10,449 nucleotides of DNA from Lachnospiraceae bacterium. GTDB lineage: Bacteria > Bacillota > Clostridia > Lachnospirales > Lachnospiraceae. A program made the position numbers and the translations under genes. This document shows, one piece after another, positions 1-7,188 of the stretch (positions are counted from its first letter, which is position 1; each line of letters opens with the position of its first letter). The DNA lies in assembly GCA_009774155.1 (NCBI GenBank), contig VSNE01000068.1, positions 1 through 10,449 of the forward strand, in the 5' to 3' direction. The notes beneath the pieces were generated by a model. It saw nothing but the letters and a program-made list of their open reading frames with translations. It was not told the DNA's origin and made no database searches.

Positions 1-318
1 AAAGAACGTATTACTATAGAAGACCTGGCAGATGAACTTGGCGTATCTGCAAGTTACCTTTCCCGCCTGTTTAAAAAAGAGACCGGTGATTCTGTCAGCG
101 TTTATATTCGCAGACAGAAGATTGAACTGGCAAAAAATTTATTGCGCTACAGTGAATATTCCATGATTGATATTGCAAACCGCCTGTCTTTTTCTTCACA
201 GAGCCATTTTACGCAGCAGTTTCGTGAGCTTGTGGGAATGACACCGAAGAAATACCGTGATCTGAATCATACAATCCAATGGGATATTGAGACGGGAACG
301 GAAATGCCGGAAGCATAA
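1..318 (+). CDS. AraC-family transcriptional regulator, C-terminal fragment (5' end outside window)
   Basis: The reading frame is open from base 1 and ends at TAA 316-318, giving 105 residues of a protein whose start lies left of the window. The fragment is a double helix-turn-helix AraC/XylS DNA-binding domain. The first helix-turn-helix is visible in ITIEDLADELGVSASYLSRL followed by FKKETG, and the second in the stretch IDIANRLSFSSQSHFTQQF followed by the family signature GMTPKKYR. A short acidic tail, ETGTEMPEA, follows. The N-terminal sensing or receiver domain is missing, so it cannot be said whether this is a sugar-sensing AraC protein or a YesN-type response regulator. It is convergent with the GH94 operon and lies beside sugar-uptake genes, so it is a plausible local activator of the cluster; that role is inference. 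Confidence 0.93.
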   Translation, partial: KERITIEDLADELGVSASYLSRLFKKETGDSVSVYIRRQKIELAKNLLRYSEYSMIDIANRLSFSSQSHFTQQFRELVGMTPKKYRDLNHTIQWDIETGTEMPEA

Positions 319-340
319 AGAAAATACAGAAGATCGAAAT

Positions 341-380
341 ATGGGTCTGACACAAAGCAACCAGATTGTGCCAGACCCAT
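341..380. terminator. Hairpin between convergent genes, probable bidirectional terminator
   Basis: ATGGGTCTGACACAA at 341-355 pairs with TTGTGCCAGACCCAT at 366-380, a 15-bp stem with one mismatch and a 10-nt loop. It fills most of the 67-bp gap between the stop of the AraC gene (318) and the stop of the minus-strand GH94 gene (386). On the plus strand it is followed by AAATTTTAG and on the minus strand by ATTTCGATCTTCTG. The U-tracts are therefore short, so termination may be only moderately efficient in either direction. Confidence 0.75.
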
Positions 381-385
381 AAATT

Positions 386-2797
386 TTAGAGAACCAGATG
401 GATTTCATTTTCTTTACAAAGCAGGTGAGCCGAAATATAATTGCCGGGGAGCCTTCTGCCATTTAATGTGAGTGCGTCGCAGCCGGATTCTTTACCATTT
501 GGATTGTCAATCAAAATGTGCAGATGCTTTCCGCGGAAATCCTTTTCTATTTCAAGATGAGTCCAGTCCTTTGGAATAGATGGAGAAATTTTTATTCCTT
601 TTAAATCGGGACGGAGCCCTAAGATTCCCTCTACACACCCTACCATCATGGTGGATGCAGTGCCGGTCAGCCAGTGGACGTGGGAGCGCCCCGGATGCTT
701 ACTGGAAGTGCCTTCCGTAAACTGGCCGTAACAATAGGGCTCCAGACGGCGGATTTCTGCCTGTTCGTTCCAGGCGGCAGGAGCGTTTTCCATAAAATAT
801 GTAAAGGCTCGTTCCCCATGTCCGCATAAAGCCTCCGCAAGAATCAGCCATCCCTGGGACTGAGAGAAAATTCCGGCGTTTTCTTTTGTCCCTTGGTTAT
901 AAATAACAGCAAGAGCGCCGTCAAAGGCGTGGGAATGATAAGGGGGATTCATCAGAAGAACTCCGTATCTGGTATTCAATTTTTCATAGACCTTTGCAAG
1001 GGCAGTATCTGCCTGCTTTTCGTCGGCAATTCCGCTGATGACGGCCCAGCTTTGCGGATTTAACCACATATTGGCTTCAGGATCCTTTGCTGCGCCGATT
1101 CTTTCGCCGGCTTCGGTATATCCCCGGACAAAGCGATCATTATCCCAGCATAGGCTCTGAATAATAGAGCCCGCTTCTGCCATCTTCTGCTCCAGATAAC
1201 TTATATAGTCCGAATCATTTCTGGCTTCCGCAAATTTTTTTAAAATAGACATTGCATAGTAAAATTGCATGGCGACGAAAGAAGATTCACCATTGCTTCC
1301 CAGCCGCAGGCAGTCGTTCCAGTCCGCGTAGAGTCCGGCAGGCATGCCGTGAGGACCCAGGTGAGTCGCAGAGAAAGCAACGGCACGCTTTAGGTGCTCA
1401 TAAACGGTGTCCTCCCCTTGATCCGCAAAGGGAATGAGTTCATCAAGAAAGTCTATGTCTCCGGTTTCGGCAATGTATTTATATACAGTGGGGAAGAGCC
1501 ACAGTGCATCGTCTGCGCGGTATGCCGGGTGCCCGGTTTCCTGACGGTAAGAAGCGTCGTCCGGCGTGTCCTCATATCCCGGATTGTGGGTAAATTTTAC
1601 TAGAGGGAGACCGCCTCCGGCGCTGACCTGTGCAGAGAGCATAAAACGGATTTTTTCCGCGGCCATTTCCGGAGCAAGGTGGATGATTCCCTGAATATCC
1701 TGTACGGTATCACGGTAGCCATAGCCGTTGCGCAGTCCGCAGTAAATGAAGGAGGCGGCGCGGGACCAGATAAATGTCATAAAGCAGTTATAGGCATTCC
1801 AGGTGTTCAGCATGGTATTAAATTCCGGACTGGGAGTGTTTACCTTCAAATGATCCAGCTTCCCATTCCAGTCATCCTTTAATGCAAGCAGCTCTTTTTC
1901 TATCTGCCTGGACGGGTTTTCATAGGCGTCAAGAATATCAGCCCCTTTCTTAGTATCCTCTATGCCAAGAAGAAAAACTACGGTTTTTGTTTCGGACGGC
2001 GCTATGGTCACTGTACAGGAGAGGGCTCCGCAGGAATTTTCATTATAGCTTAAAACATTTCCGAGATCCCCGGACAGGACTCCCCGGGGATTTCCATATC
2101 CATGATATTTTCCGAGAAAATGTTCCTTCTCACCGCAGTAGGAGGCTACATCGGCACCGGCAAGACCGAAGAAGCGTTCCGTTACATTTTTTTCATCTAC
2201 CTGTTCATTTTCCGAGAGAGTATCCAGATTGCCGTGTATCTGCTGTATGATTCGGTTTTTTTCAAACAAGGTTCTGGTAATAAAAAGAGAATACTGTAAA
2301 TTTACCTGATCCTGCTCATAATTGCTGTGGTTTGTAAATTCGGCATAGCCGGTCAGAGTAAGATCTCTTGCCTGCTTTGAATGATTGGTAACAGAAAGAG
2401 CCCATACTTCGTAAGTTTTGCCGAGGGGAACATAATAGAGCGCCTCGGAATGAATCTCTTCATAATCGGCAGTTATTCGGGTGTATCCCATGCCGTGACA
2501 GCATTTATTCTTGTACTGCTCCAGATCCTTGCCCACAGGCTGCCAGGAGGCGGACCAGTAGTCTTTGGATTGGTTATCCCGGATATAGAGGTACCGTCCG
2601 GGTGTGTCAAAGCTGTTGAAAATATAGCGGAGAATACGGCCGTTTGCGCCGGATTTTGCAAAGCTGTAGCCTCCTGCATTATTTGAAATAATTGCGCCGT
2701 ATTTTGGAGAACCCAGATAATTTACCCAGGGTGCAGGCGTGTCCGGACGTTCTATTACATATTCCCGATCGGCATCGTCAAAATATCCATATTTCAT
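386..2797 (-). CDS. GH94 disaccharide phosphorylase-like enzyme, cellobiose/chitobiose/cellobionate phosphorylase group
   Basis: The 803 residues match the usual length of single-disaccharide GH94 enzymes, which split a beta-linked disaccharide with phosphate to an alpha-sugar-1-phosphate plus free sugar in the cytoplasm; no signal peptide is present. The start MKYGYFDDADREYVI followed by RPDTPAPWVNYLG is typical of cellobiose and chitobiose phosphorylases. An N-terminal beta-sandwich (about 1-290) leads into an (alpha/alpha)6 barrel. Visible active-site residues by family comparison are Arg346 (WSR), Arg356 and Asp363 (RNGYGYRD), the general acid Asp492 in ADWND 491-495, and Thr711-Gly712 in HWLTGTAS. 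The phosphate-binding His expected in the NAGIFSxxxGW motif is Gln646. A GAAAGGA ribosome site at 2816-2810 precedes the ATG by 12 nt. It is the second gene of a minus-strand operon. GH94 membership is firm; substrate among cellobiose, chitobiose, cellobionate or another linkage is undecided. Confidence 0.9.
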   Translation of the reverse strand: MKYGYFDDADREYVIERPDTPAPWVNYLGSPKYGAIISNNAGGYSFAKSGANGRILRYIFNSFDTPGRYLYIRDNQSKDYWSASWQPVGKDLEQYKNKCCHGMGYTRITADYEEIHSEALYYVPLGKTYEVWALSVTNHSKQARDLTLTGYAEFTNHSNYEQDQVNLQYSLFITRTLFEKNRIIQQIHGNLDTLSENEQVDEKNVTERFFGLAGADVASYCGEKEHFLGKYHGYGNPRGVLSGDLGNVLSYNENSCGALSCTVTIAPSETKTVVFLLGIEDTKKGADILDAYENPSRQIEKELLALKDDWNGKLDHLKVNTPSPEFNTMLNTWNAYNCFMTFIWSRAASFIYCGLRNGYGYRDTVQDIQGIIHLAPEMAAEKIRFMLSAQVSAGGGLPLVKFTHNPGYEDTPDDASYRQETGHPAYRADDALWLFPTVYKYIAETGDIDFLDELIPFADQGEDTVYEHLKRAVAFSATHLGPHGMPAGLYADWNDCLRLGSNGESSFVAMQFYYAMSILKKFAEARNDSDYISYLEQKMAEAGSIIQSLCWDNDRFVRGYTEAGERIGAAKDPEANMWLNPQSWAVISGIADEKQADTALAKVYEKLNTRYGVLLMNPPYHSHAFDGALAVIYNQGTKENAGIFSQSQGWLILAEALCGHGERAFTYFMENAPAAWNEQAEIRRLEPYCYGQFTEGTSSKHPGRSHVHWLTGTASTMMVGCVEGILGLRPDLKGIKISPSIPKDWTHLEIEKDFRGKHLHILIDNPNGKESGCDALTLNGRRLPGNYISAHLLCKENEIHLVL

Positions 2798-2822
2798 TTT
2801 TATAATCAGTCCTTTCTTTTAC

Positions 2823-5522
2823 TTAAATGAGAGTTACGATAATCTGGTTGGGCTTATCTGATAGGATATCAAGCATCTTACGCGGAAGGGTGACAAAGGA
2901 ATTGTCATTTACGGTAACCACCCTGCCGTTTAAGGAAGCGGAGCCGATAATATAGGAGCCAAAATCCTTGCCGTTCTTATTTTCATAAACAACAATAAAT
3001 TGTTTATCCGCAAAAGAAGCAGTGACGGAAGCGGTTCCCTTATCATCAAATTGGCAGGCCAAAAGCTTCGGATACAAAACAAGATCTCCGGCCTCTCCCC
3101 GTACCCCGAAAACCTCTGTGATCATCGTCATCATGTACCAGCTTGCCGCCCCGGTCAGATACTGGTACATTCCCCGGCCGTCAGAGCGGAAATATTCCGG
3201 GATACCCGGATAAATATGACTGACGGAAAAGTTAAGGGCGGTATCGGCAAGCGTTTTTAAAGCCTTAAATCCTTCATGCACAAAACCCCGGCGGTATAGA
3301 GCATTTGCATACATCACAGCCATGTGGGAGAACACAGCTCCGTTTTCTTTTTCTCCATAGGCAAATCCAAACATACGCCCCATATCAAATTTCATCTCAT
3401 GAAAATCTGTATTCAGCCGGTAGCCGCCGATTTCTTTTTGATAAAGATAGTGATCGGCGCTTTTTACAATTTTCTTTATATGGGAGTATTCGGCTACGCC
3501 GCTCATAATAGAAAATACTTGTCCGGTAAGCATCATACGCACGTGATCCGGATAAAAGCCCTCAACGGCGCGCCCGTGGTTATCATAATAGCTGTTGAAC
3601 CAGCCTTCCTCATCAGGCCCGTCAATCCATTCCTGAAGTCTTATATGTTCCATCAGCCAGTTGGCTTTCCGGATAAGATTTATAGCAAGAGCCGAGAGGG
3701 GCAGGTTTACGCGTTTTCCGCTGACGGTATGGCGGCACCGGCTGGTATAATCGGATAAAATCTGCTGTTTTCTGCCGATATTGTCAAAGACTTTGGAATC
3801 ATCCTCCAGCAGAATCTGAAGCTCCTCCAAAAGAGCAGTAGTGGGGGAGGAAGAGCGGTTTTCCAGAAGCCGGATCAGATTCGCAAGTTCCAGAAGATTG
3901 CCGGCATAGGCGCAGGTGAAAGCTACACTCTCCCCATGTTCAGGAGCCATATCTAAAGCATCATTCCAGTCGGCGCCCCGAAGCCGGTAAACATTGTGAT
4001 CCCCTACTTCATAGAAGGCAGTAAGCTGCTGAATGAGGAGATGCTCCAAAATGCTTCCCATATAAATATCATTTTTCTCTGTACGCTGTTTATTTTCATC
4101 TTCATGACTCCACAAAGGGTCCACGGAGGTTCCGCGCATAGTTTGGGCGTCTTTAAAATAACAGATTTCCTGATTCAGAATCTCAATATCACCGGTCTGA
4201 TCGATGTAAAGCTTTGTAGTCATCAGCGGCCATAGGGCGTGATCCATCCAGACACGGGCAATTCCGTTGCGGTCAGCCAGAAAATTGCCGTCTCCGCTCC
4301 CGATAATAGTTGCATTAGTTCCGTCGATCCGGACGCCTCCATAATTCATAGCGATCATACGTCCGATATCTCCGGGATTCATCAACAACAGAGAAAGGCA
4401 GTCCTGCCATAGATCTCTCCATCCCCGGCCGCCCCGTCCATAATCATGGTGGGGAAGGAAGGAACAGCCGAAGAGCCGTCTTAGAAAAGGCTGAAAGCAG
4501 ATCCATTTCATCAGAGAATCAAAATCTTTTTCTTTTGTATGGAAGCTGACTGCCACCTGGTTCTGCCAGTAGGCTTTTGTGTCAGCCAAGATTTTCTGAA
4601 CCTTATCGGCAGTATTCAGGGATTCAAAAATATGTATAATATTTTCTTTATGCTCCTCGGTCCCCAGAAGAACGATGTACTGAGCTTTTTCACCAGGGGC
4701 AAGGAGGACCGGGGCAAAGCGAAAAGCGCCCATAGCTTCCTTTCCCGCCGCAGAGCTAAAAGCCGGATGTCCCGGATATTGTTCATATACGGCTCTTGGG
4801 TGAGTAAAGGTTCCGCCCTCCCCAAGAAAATCCTCTACAGTAGGATAAAAACTTTCAGGCATTCTGCCATTTCCCGTACAGCCCATGACATAATAGATCC
4901 GGCTGTTGGGACGATGTCCTTTTTCATCAAAGGACATGGCAGGGCAGACAAAGACTCCTTTCTCGTCAGTATGTATGCGATGCAGCATGGAAGTTACATT
5001 CCGGTGATCCCGTATGTTATCTGCACTGCGTCCATAGAGGGGAATAGCAGCATAGGCAGTCAGCTCTTGAGGAGAATCCGACTGATTTTCAACGGTAACA
5101 AGCAGGACTTCCGCATTCTGATTCTTTGGAATAAAGGAAGTGACGGAGGATGCCAGCCGATGGATTTTGGAGGAACGTTTTATGGTCTGCCACATAAAGC
5201 CTGCAGTCAATTCACTGACATCCTGTCTTGAAGAGAAGCGGGCGGCCTCCTGTTCTGCAGAGGAACCGACGGCAGAATATACGGCTCCGCTGTTTTGTAC
5301 AAACCAGAAATTCCGGGTAGAGCGATTGTTGTGCAGGCTCTCAGAGCTTACGGGTTCTAAAAGAAAGGTCTCTTGATCGATTTTTGCGTCGCCGCCCCCG
5401 TTTGGCGTAAGGGAGCTTTTCAGCCCTGTTTCCGAAGCAAGATGAAAGTACAGATAGCTGATGTTTTCCGGCTGTTTCATTTGAAAAGAGCCGTGTTCAT
5501 ACACAAACTTTAAATGTTCCAT
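2823..5522 (-). CDS. GH94 phosphorylase, laminaribiose phosphorylase-like
   Basis: This intact 899-residue protein is longer than cellobiose phosphorylases and close to the roughly 910 residues of Paenibacillus laminaribiose phosphorylase, which phosphorolyses beta-1,3-linked glucose disaccharide. Recalled similarity to that enzyme includes the N-terminal segments ENISYLYFHL and TFLLEPVSSESLHN, and IPLYGRSADNIRDHRNVTS. Family residues seen are Arg363 and Asp370 in YGRGGRGWRD with LWQD after it, general acid Asp518 in ADWND 517-521, His733 in ENGAVFSHM, and Thr790-Gly791 in YLTGAAS, so the phosphate and catalytic sites look complete. There is no signal peptide; the enzyme is cytoplasmic. GAAAGGAG at 5541-5534 lies 11 nt before the ATG. 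It is the first gene of the minus-strand operon, 25 bp before the second GH94 gene, and divergent from the transporter operon. GH94 assignment is firm; beta-1,3 specificity is a homology-based guess made from memory. Confidence 0.88.
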   Translation of the reverse strand: MEHLKFVYEHGSFQMKQPENISYLYFHLASETGLKSSLTPNGGGDAKIDQETFLLEPVSSESLHNNRSTRNFWFVQNSGAVYSAVGSSAEQEAARFSSRQDVSELTAGFMWQTIKRSSKIHRLASSVTSFIPKNQNAEVLLVTVENQSDSPQELTAYAAIPLYGRSADNIRDHRNVTSMLHRIHTDEKGVFVCPAMSFDEKGHRPNSRIYYVMGCTGNGRMPESFYPTVEDFLGEGGTFTHPRAVYEQYPGHPAFSSAAGKEAMGAFRFAPVLLAPGEKAQYIVLLGTEEHKENIIHIFESLNTADKVQKILADTKAYWQNQVAVSFHTKEKDFDSLMKWICFQPFLRRLFGCSFLPHHDYGRGGRGWRDLWQDCLSLLLMNPGDIGRMIAMNYGGVRIDGTNATIIGSGDGNFLADRNGIARVWMDHALWPLMTTKLYIDQTGDIEILNQEICYFKDAQTMRGTSVDPLWSHEDENKQRTEKNDIYMGSILEHLLIQQLTAFYEVGDHNVYRLRGADWNDALDMAPEHGESVAFTCAYAGNLLELANLIRLLENRSSSPTTALLEELQILLEDDSKVFDNIGRKQQILSDYTSRCRHTVSGKRVNLPLSALAINLIRKANWLMEHIRLQEWIDGPDEEGWFNSYYDNHGRAVEGFYPDHVRMMLTGQVFSIMSGVAEYSHIKKIVKSADHYLYQKEIGGYRLNTDFHEMKFDMGRMFGFAYGEKENGAVFSHMAVMYANALYRRGFVHEGFKALKTLADTALNFSVSHIYPGIPEYFRSDGRGMYQYLTGAASWYMMTMITEVFGVRGEAGDLVLYPKLLACQFDDKGTASVTASFADKQFIVVYENKNGKDFGSYIIGSASLNGRVVTVNDNSFVTLPRKMLDILSDKPNQIIVTLI

Positions 5523-5547
5523 ATTTAGAAAAACTCCTTTCTATTGA

Positions 5548-5561
5548 ATTGATTTATCAAT
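5548..5561. promoter_or_regulatory. AT-rich inverted repeat in leader of the GH94 operon
   Basis: ATTGAT-TT-ATCAAT is a 6+2+6 inverted repeat just upstream of the ribosome site of the 899-residue GH94 gene. A second small inverted repeat, ATGCT (5560-5564) and AGCAT (5573-5577), overlaps it. Either could be an operator half-site pair, but short AT-rich repeats arise easily by chance, so support is weak. Confidence 0.25.
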
Positions 5562-5575
5562 GCTATATGGAAAGC

Positions 5576-5604
5576 ATCATATCGAAAAACTTTGATTTTG
5601 AAAA
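5576..5604 (-). promoter_or_regulatory. Candidate sigma-A promoter for the GH94 operon
   Basis: Read on the minus strand, TTTTCA (5604-5599, 4 of 6 matches to TTGACA) is followed after 17 nt by TATGAT (5581-5576, 5 of 6 matches to TATAAT). A transcript would start near 5569 and have a leader of about 47 nt before the ATG at 5522. The weak -35 box is what one expects of a promoter that needs an activator. This is the best candidate seen on this strand, not a certain one. Confidence 0.4.
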
Positions 5605-5631
5605 TAAGAAATATGAGAAAAATATCAGAAT

Positions 5632-5679
5632 CATGACCTAAAATAAGAGAGAGATATAGGAAAGTGAAAAGGGGTCATG
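5632..5679. promoter_or_regulatory. Spaced inverted repeat upstream of the transporter promoter, possible regulator site
   Basis: CATGACC at 5632-5638 is repeated in inverted form as GGTCATG at 5673-5679. The two arms are 41 bp apart, close to four helical turns, and the right arm ends 3 bp before the -35 box of the plus-strand promoter. That is where an activator such as the nearby AraC protein could contact polymerase. The arms are only 7 bp, so chance is a real alternative. Confidence 0.25.
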
Positions 5680-5682
5680 GAT

Positions 5683-5712
5683 TTGACATTTTGTTAAAAT
5701 CTATAATATAAC
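5683..5712 (+). promoter_or_regulatory. Sigma-A promoter of the ABC transporter operon
   Basis: A perfect -35 box TTGACA (5683-5688) is followed after 18 nt by TATAAC (5707-5712), 5 of 6 matches to the -10 consensus. An A/T-rich stretch at 5601-5630 lies further upstream. Transcription would begin near 5719, leaving a leader of about 78 nt before the binding-protein ATG at 5797. The strong boxes suggest that control may come from repression or from the leader rather than only from activation. Confidence 0.7.
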
Positions 5713-5722
5713 CCGCCCCCAA

Positions 5723-5746
5723 TTCGGACTATAATTCGACCATAAT
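5723..5746 (+). repeat. Tandem short repeat TTCG(G)AC(Y)ATAA in the transporter leader
   Basis: TTCGGACTATAA (5723-5734) is followed at once by TTCGACCATAA (5735-5745), differing by one inserted base and one T/C change. A weaker third copy, TTCGAAAAATAA, occurs at 5767-5778 beside the GC palindrome. The 12-bp step is about one helical turn. The repeats lie just after the predicted transcription start and may be protein-binding half-sites; function is unproven. Confidence 0.4.
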
Positions 5747-5755
5747 GATAAACAT

Positions 5756-5769
5756 GAAGCGGCCGCTTC
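5756..5769. promoter_or_regulatory. Perfect 14-bp palindrome, candidate operator in the transporter leader
   Basis: GAAGCGGCCGCTTC is its own reverse complement. It sits between the predicted transcription start (about 5719) and the ribosome site AAGGAGGA (5781-5788) of the solute-binding-protein gene, and stands out as GC-rich in an AT-rich leader. With no loop it is a poor RNA hairpin, so a dimeric repressor acting as a roadblock is the simpler reading. It does not fit the catabolite-response (cre) consensus. Confidence 0.45.
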
Positions 5770-5796
5770 GAAAAATAAACAAGGAGGATTTTTCAA

Positions 5797-7182
5797 ATGA
5801 AAAAGAGAGTAATTAGTACCTTATTAATTACAGCTATGGCAGTAAACGCACTGGCCGGATGGGGAAAGTCATCCGGTTCGGAAACAGCAGAAGCTTTGGA
5901 CAGCGGGGAAGGCAGTGTAATCAATGTTTATAGCTGGAATGATGAGTTTCGTGAGCGCCTTGAGGCAGTTTATCCGGAGGTTAAGGAGACCTCCTCAGAT
6001 GGGACGGTGACTACTTTAAACGACGGTACGGAAATTCACTGGATCATTAATCCCAACCAGGACGGCGTTTATCAGCAGAAGCTGGATGAGGCTCTTCTCA
6101 GACAGGCAGACGCGGCTGCAGATGACAAAGTCGACATTTTCCTGTCAGAAACGGACTATGTAAACAAATATACGGATGCGGCTGCAGATGTAGCTATGCC
6201 CCTTACGGATTTGGGAATTGACCCGGATACAGATCTGGCGGATCAGTACAGCTTTACCAAGGTAACAGCCTCAGATGAGAACGGTGTCCAAAGAGGTTCT
6301 ACCTGGCAGTGCTGTCCGGGGCTGTTGGTGTATCGCCGCGATATTGCCAACGAAGTATTTGGTACAGATGATCCGGAAGCAGTTGCTGAAAAGGTAAAGG
6401 ACTGGGATACCATGAAGGCCACGGCAGGAGAACTGAAAGCCAAGGGATATTTTACTTTTTCCTCTTATGCGGATACATTCCGTCTGTACGGCAACAGTAT
6501 TGCACAATCCTGGGTAAGCCCCGGAGAGAGTGTTATTAAGGTGGATCAGAAGATTATGGACTGGATAAGCGATTCTAAAGAATGGCTGGATGCAGGCTAT
6601 CTTGACAAAAATATAAAGGGGCAGTGGAACGATGACTGGAACAAGGCAATGGCCTCCAATTCTAAGGTATTTGCATTTCTCTTCCCGGCATGGGGTATTG
6701 ACTTTACACTGAAAAAGAACTGGGACGGCGAAAATGGTGTATGGGCGGTTACCAATCCTCCTCAGGAATATAACTGGGGCGGCTCCTATGTTCATGCATG
6801 TGCCGGTACTGACAATCCTCAGCATGTGAAAGACATTATCCTTGCCGTAACAGCAGATAAGGACAATCTTTTAAAGATTTCCAAGGATTATTTAGATTTT
6901 ACCAATACACAGAGCGGCATGCAGGAGGCGGCTGCGGATGATTCCGGATATGCTTCGGAATTTCTGGGAGGACAGAACGCATTTTCTTATTTTGCGCCTG
7001 TTGCAGAAAATATCCAGATTGCACCCCTTTCCGCTTATGATCAGGGCTGTGTGGAACGGATTCAGAATTCTTTTAATGATTATTTTCAAGGCATCGTCAA
7101 TTTGGACAAAGCAAAAGACAACTTTGAGACGGCAGTGACGGAGCGATATCCGGATATTACGGAAATTCAGTGGCCGGAGTAG
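5797..7182 (+). CDS. Carbohydrate ABC transporter solute-binding protein, lipobox Cys replaced by Trp
   Basis: This 461-residue extracellular sugar-binding protein of the CUT1 type should capture an oligosaccharide and hand it to the two permeases encoded next. AAGGAGGA at 5781-5788 lies 8 nt before the ATG. A signal peptide is clear: MKKR, a hydrophobic core to about residue 18, then ALAGWGKSSGSETAE. In relatives this site is a lipobox LAGC; here residue 22 is Trp (TGG at 5860-5862), one base from Cys (TGC or TGT). A18-L-A20 also fits an AXA signal peptidase I site, so the protein could be secreted unlipidated. The mature part starts with VINVYSWNDEFRERL and is rich in Trp and Asp, as sugar-binding proteins often are (for example GQWNDDWNK and PAWGIDF). 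It is the first gene of the operon and is followed by a strong hairpin. The ligand is unknown; neighbours suggest a beta-gluco-oligosaccharide. Confidence 0.9.
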   Translation: MKKRVISTLLITAMAVNALAGWGKSSGSETAEALDSGEGSVINVYSWNDEFRERLEAVYPEVKETSSDGTVTTLNDGTEIHWIINPNQDGVYQQKLDEALLRQADAAADDKVDIFLSETDYVNKYTDAAADVAMPLTDLGIDPDTDLADQYSFTKVTASDENGVQRGSTWQCCPGLLVYRRDIANEVFGTDDPEAVAEKVKDWDTMKATAGELKAKGYFTFSSYADTFRLYGNSIAQSWVSPGESVIKVDQKIMDWISDSKEWLDAGYLDKNIKGQWNDDWNKAMASNSKVFAFLFPAWGIDFTLKKNWDGENGVWAVTNPPQEYNWGGSYVHACAGTDNPQHVKDIILAVTADKDNLLKISKDYLDFTNTQSGMQEAAADDSGYASEFLGGQNAFSYFAPVAENIQIAPLSAYDQGCVERIQNSFNDYFQGIVNLDKAKDNFETAVTERYPDITEIQWPE

Positions 7183-7188
7183 AGAGTG

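Noticed and set aside
4539..5231. 230-residue plus-strand open frame
   Set aside because: It lies antisense inside the 899-residue GH94 gene, has no ribosome site, and its translation shows no recognisable domain. The GH94 frame explains the interval fully.
2823..5522. 1,2-beta-oligoglucan phosphorylase (Listeria Lin1839 type)
   Set aside because: The cluster layout is similar, but the protein is about 190 residues shorter than that family, and its N-terminal motifs fit laminaribiose phosphorylase better.
5730..5735. Perfect TATAAT as a second -10 box
   Set aside because: No acceptable -35 box lies 16-18 nt upstream. It forms part of the tandem repeats. The TATAAT at 5702-5707 is likewise only 13 nt from TTGACA, too close, so TATAAC at 5707-5712 was preferred.
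5754..5770. Catabolite-response (cre) site over the palindrome
   Set aside because: The required central CG and flanking A and T positions do not line up with the cre consensus.
6271..6825. 184-residue minus-strand open frame
   Set aside because: It is antisense inside the solute-binding-protein gene, which matches its family along the whole length. No start signal was seen.
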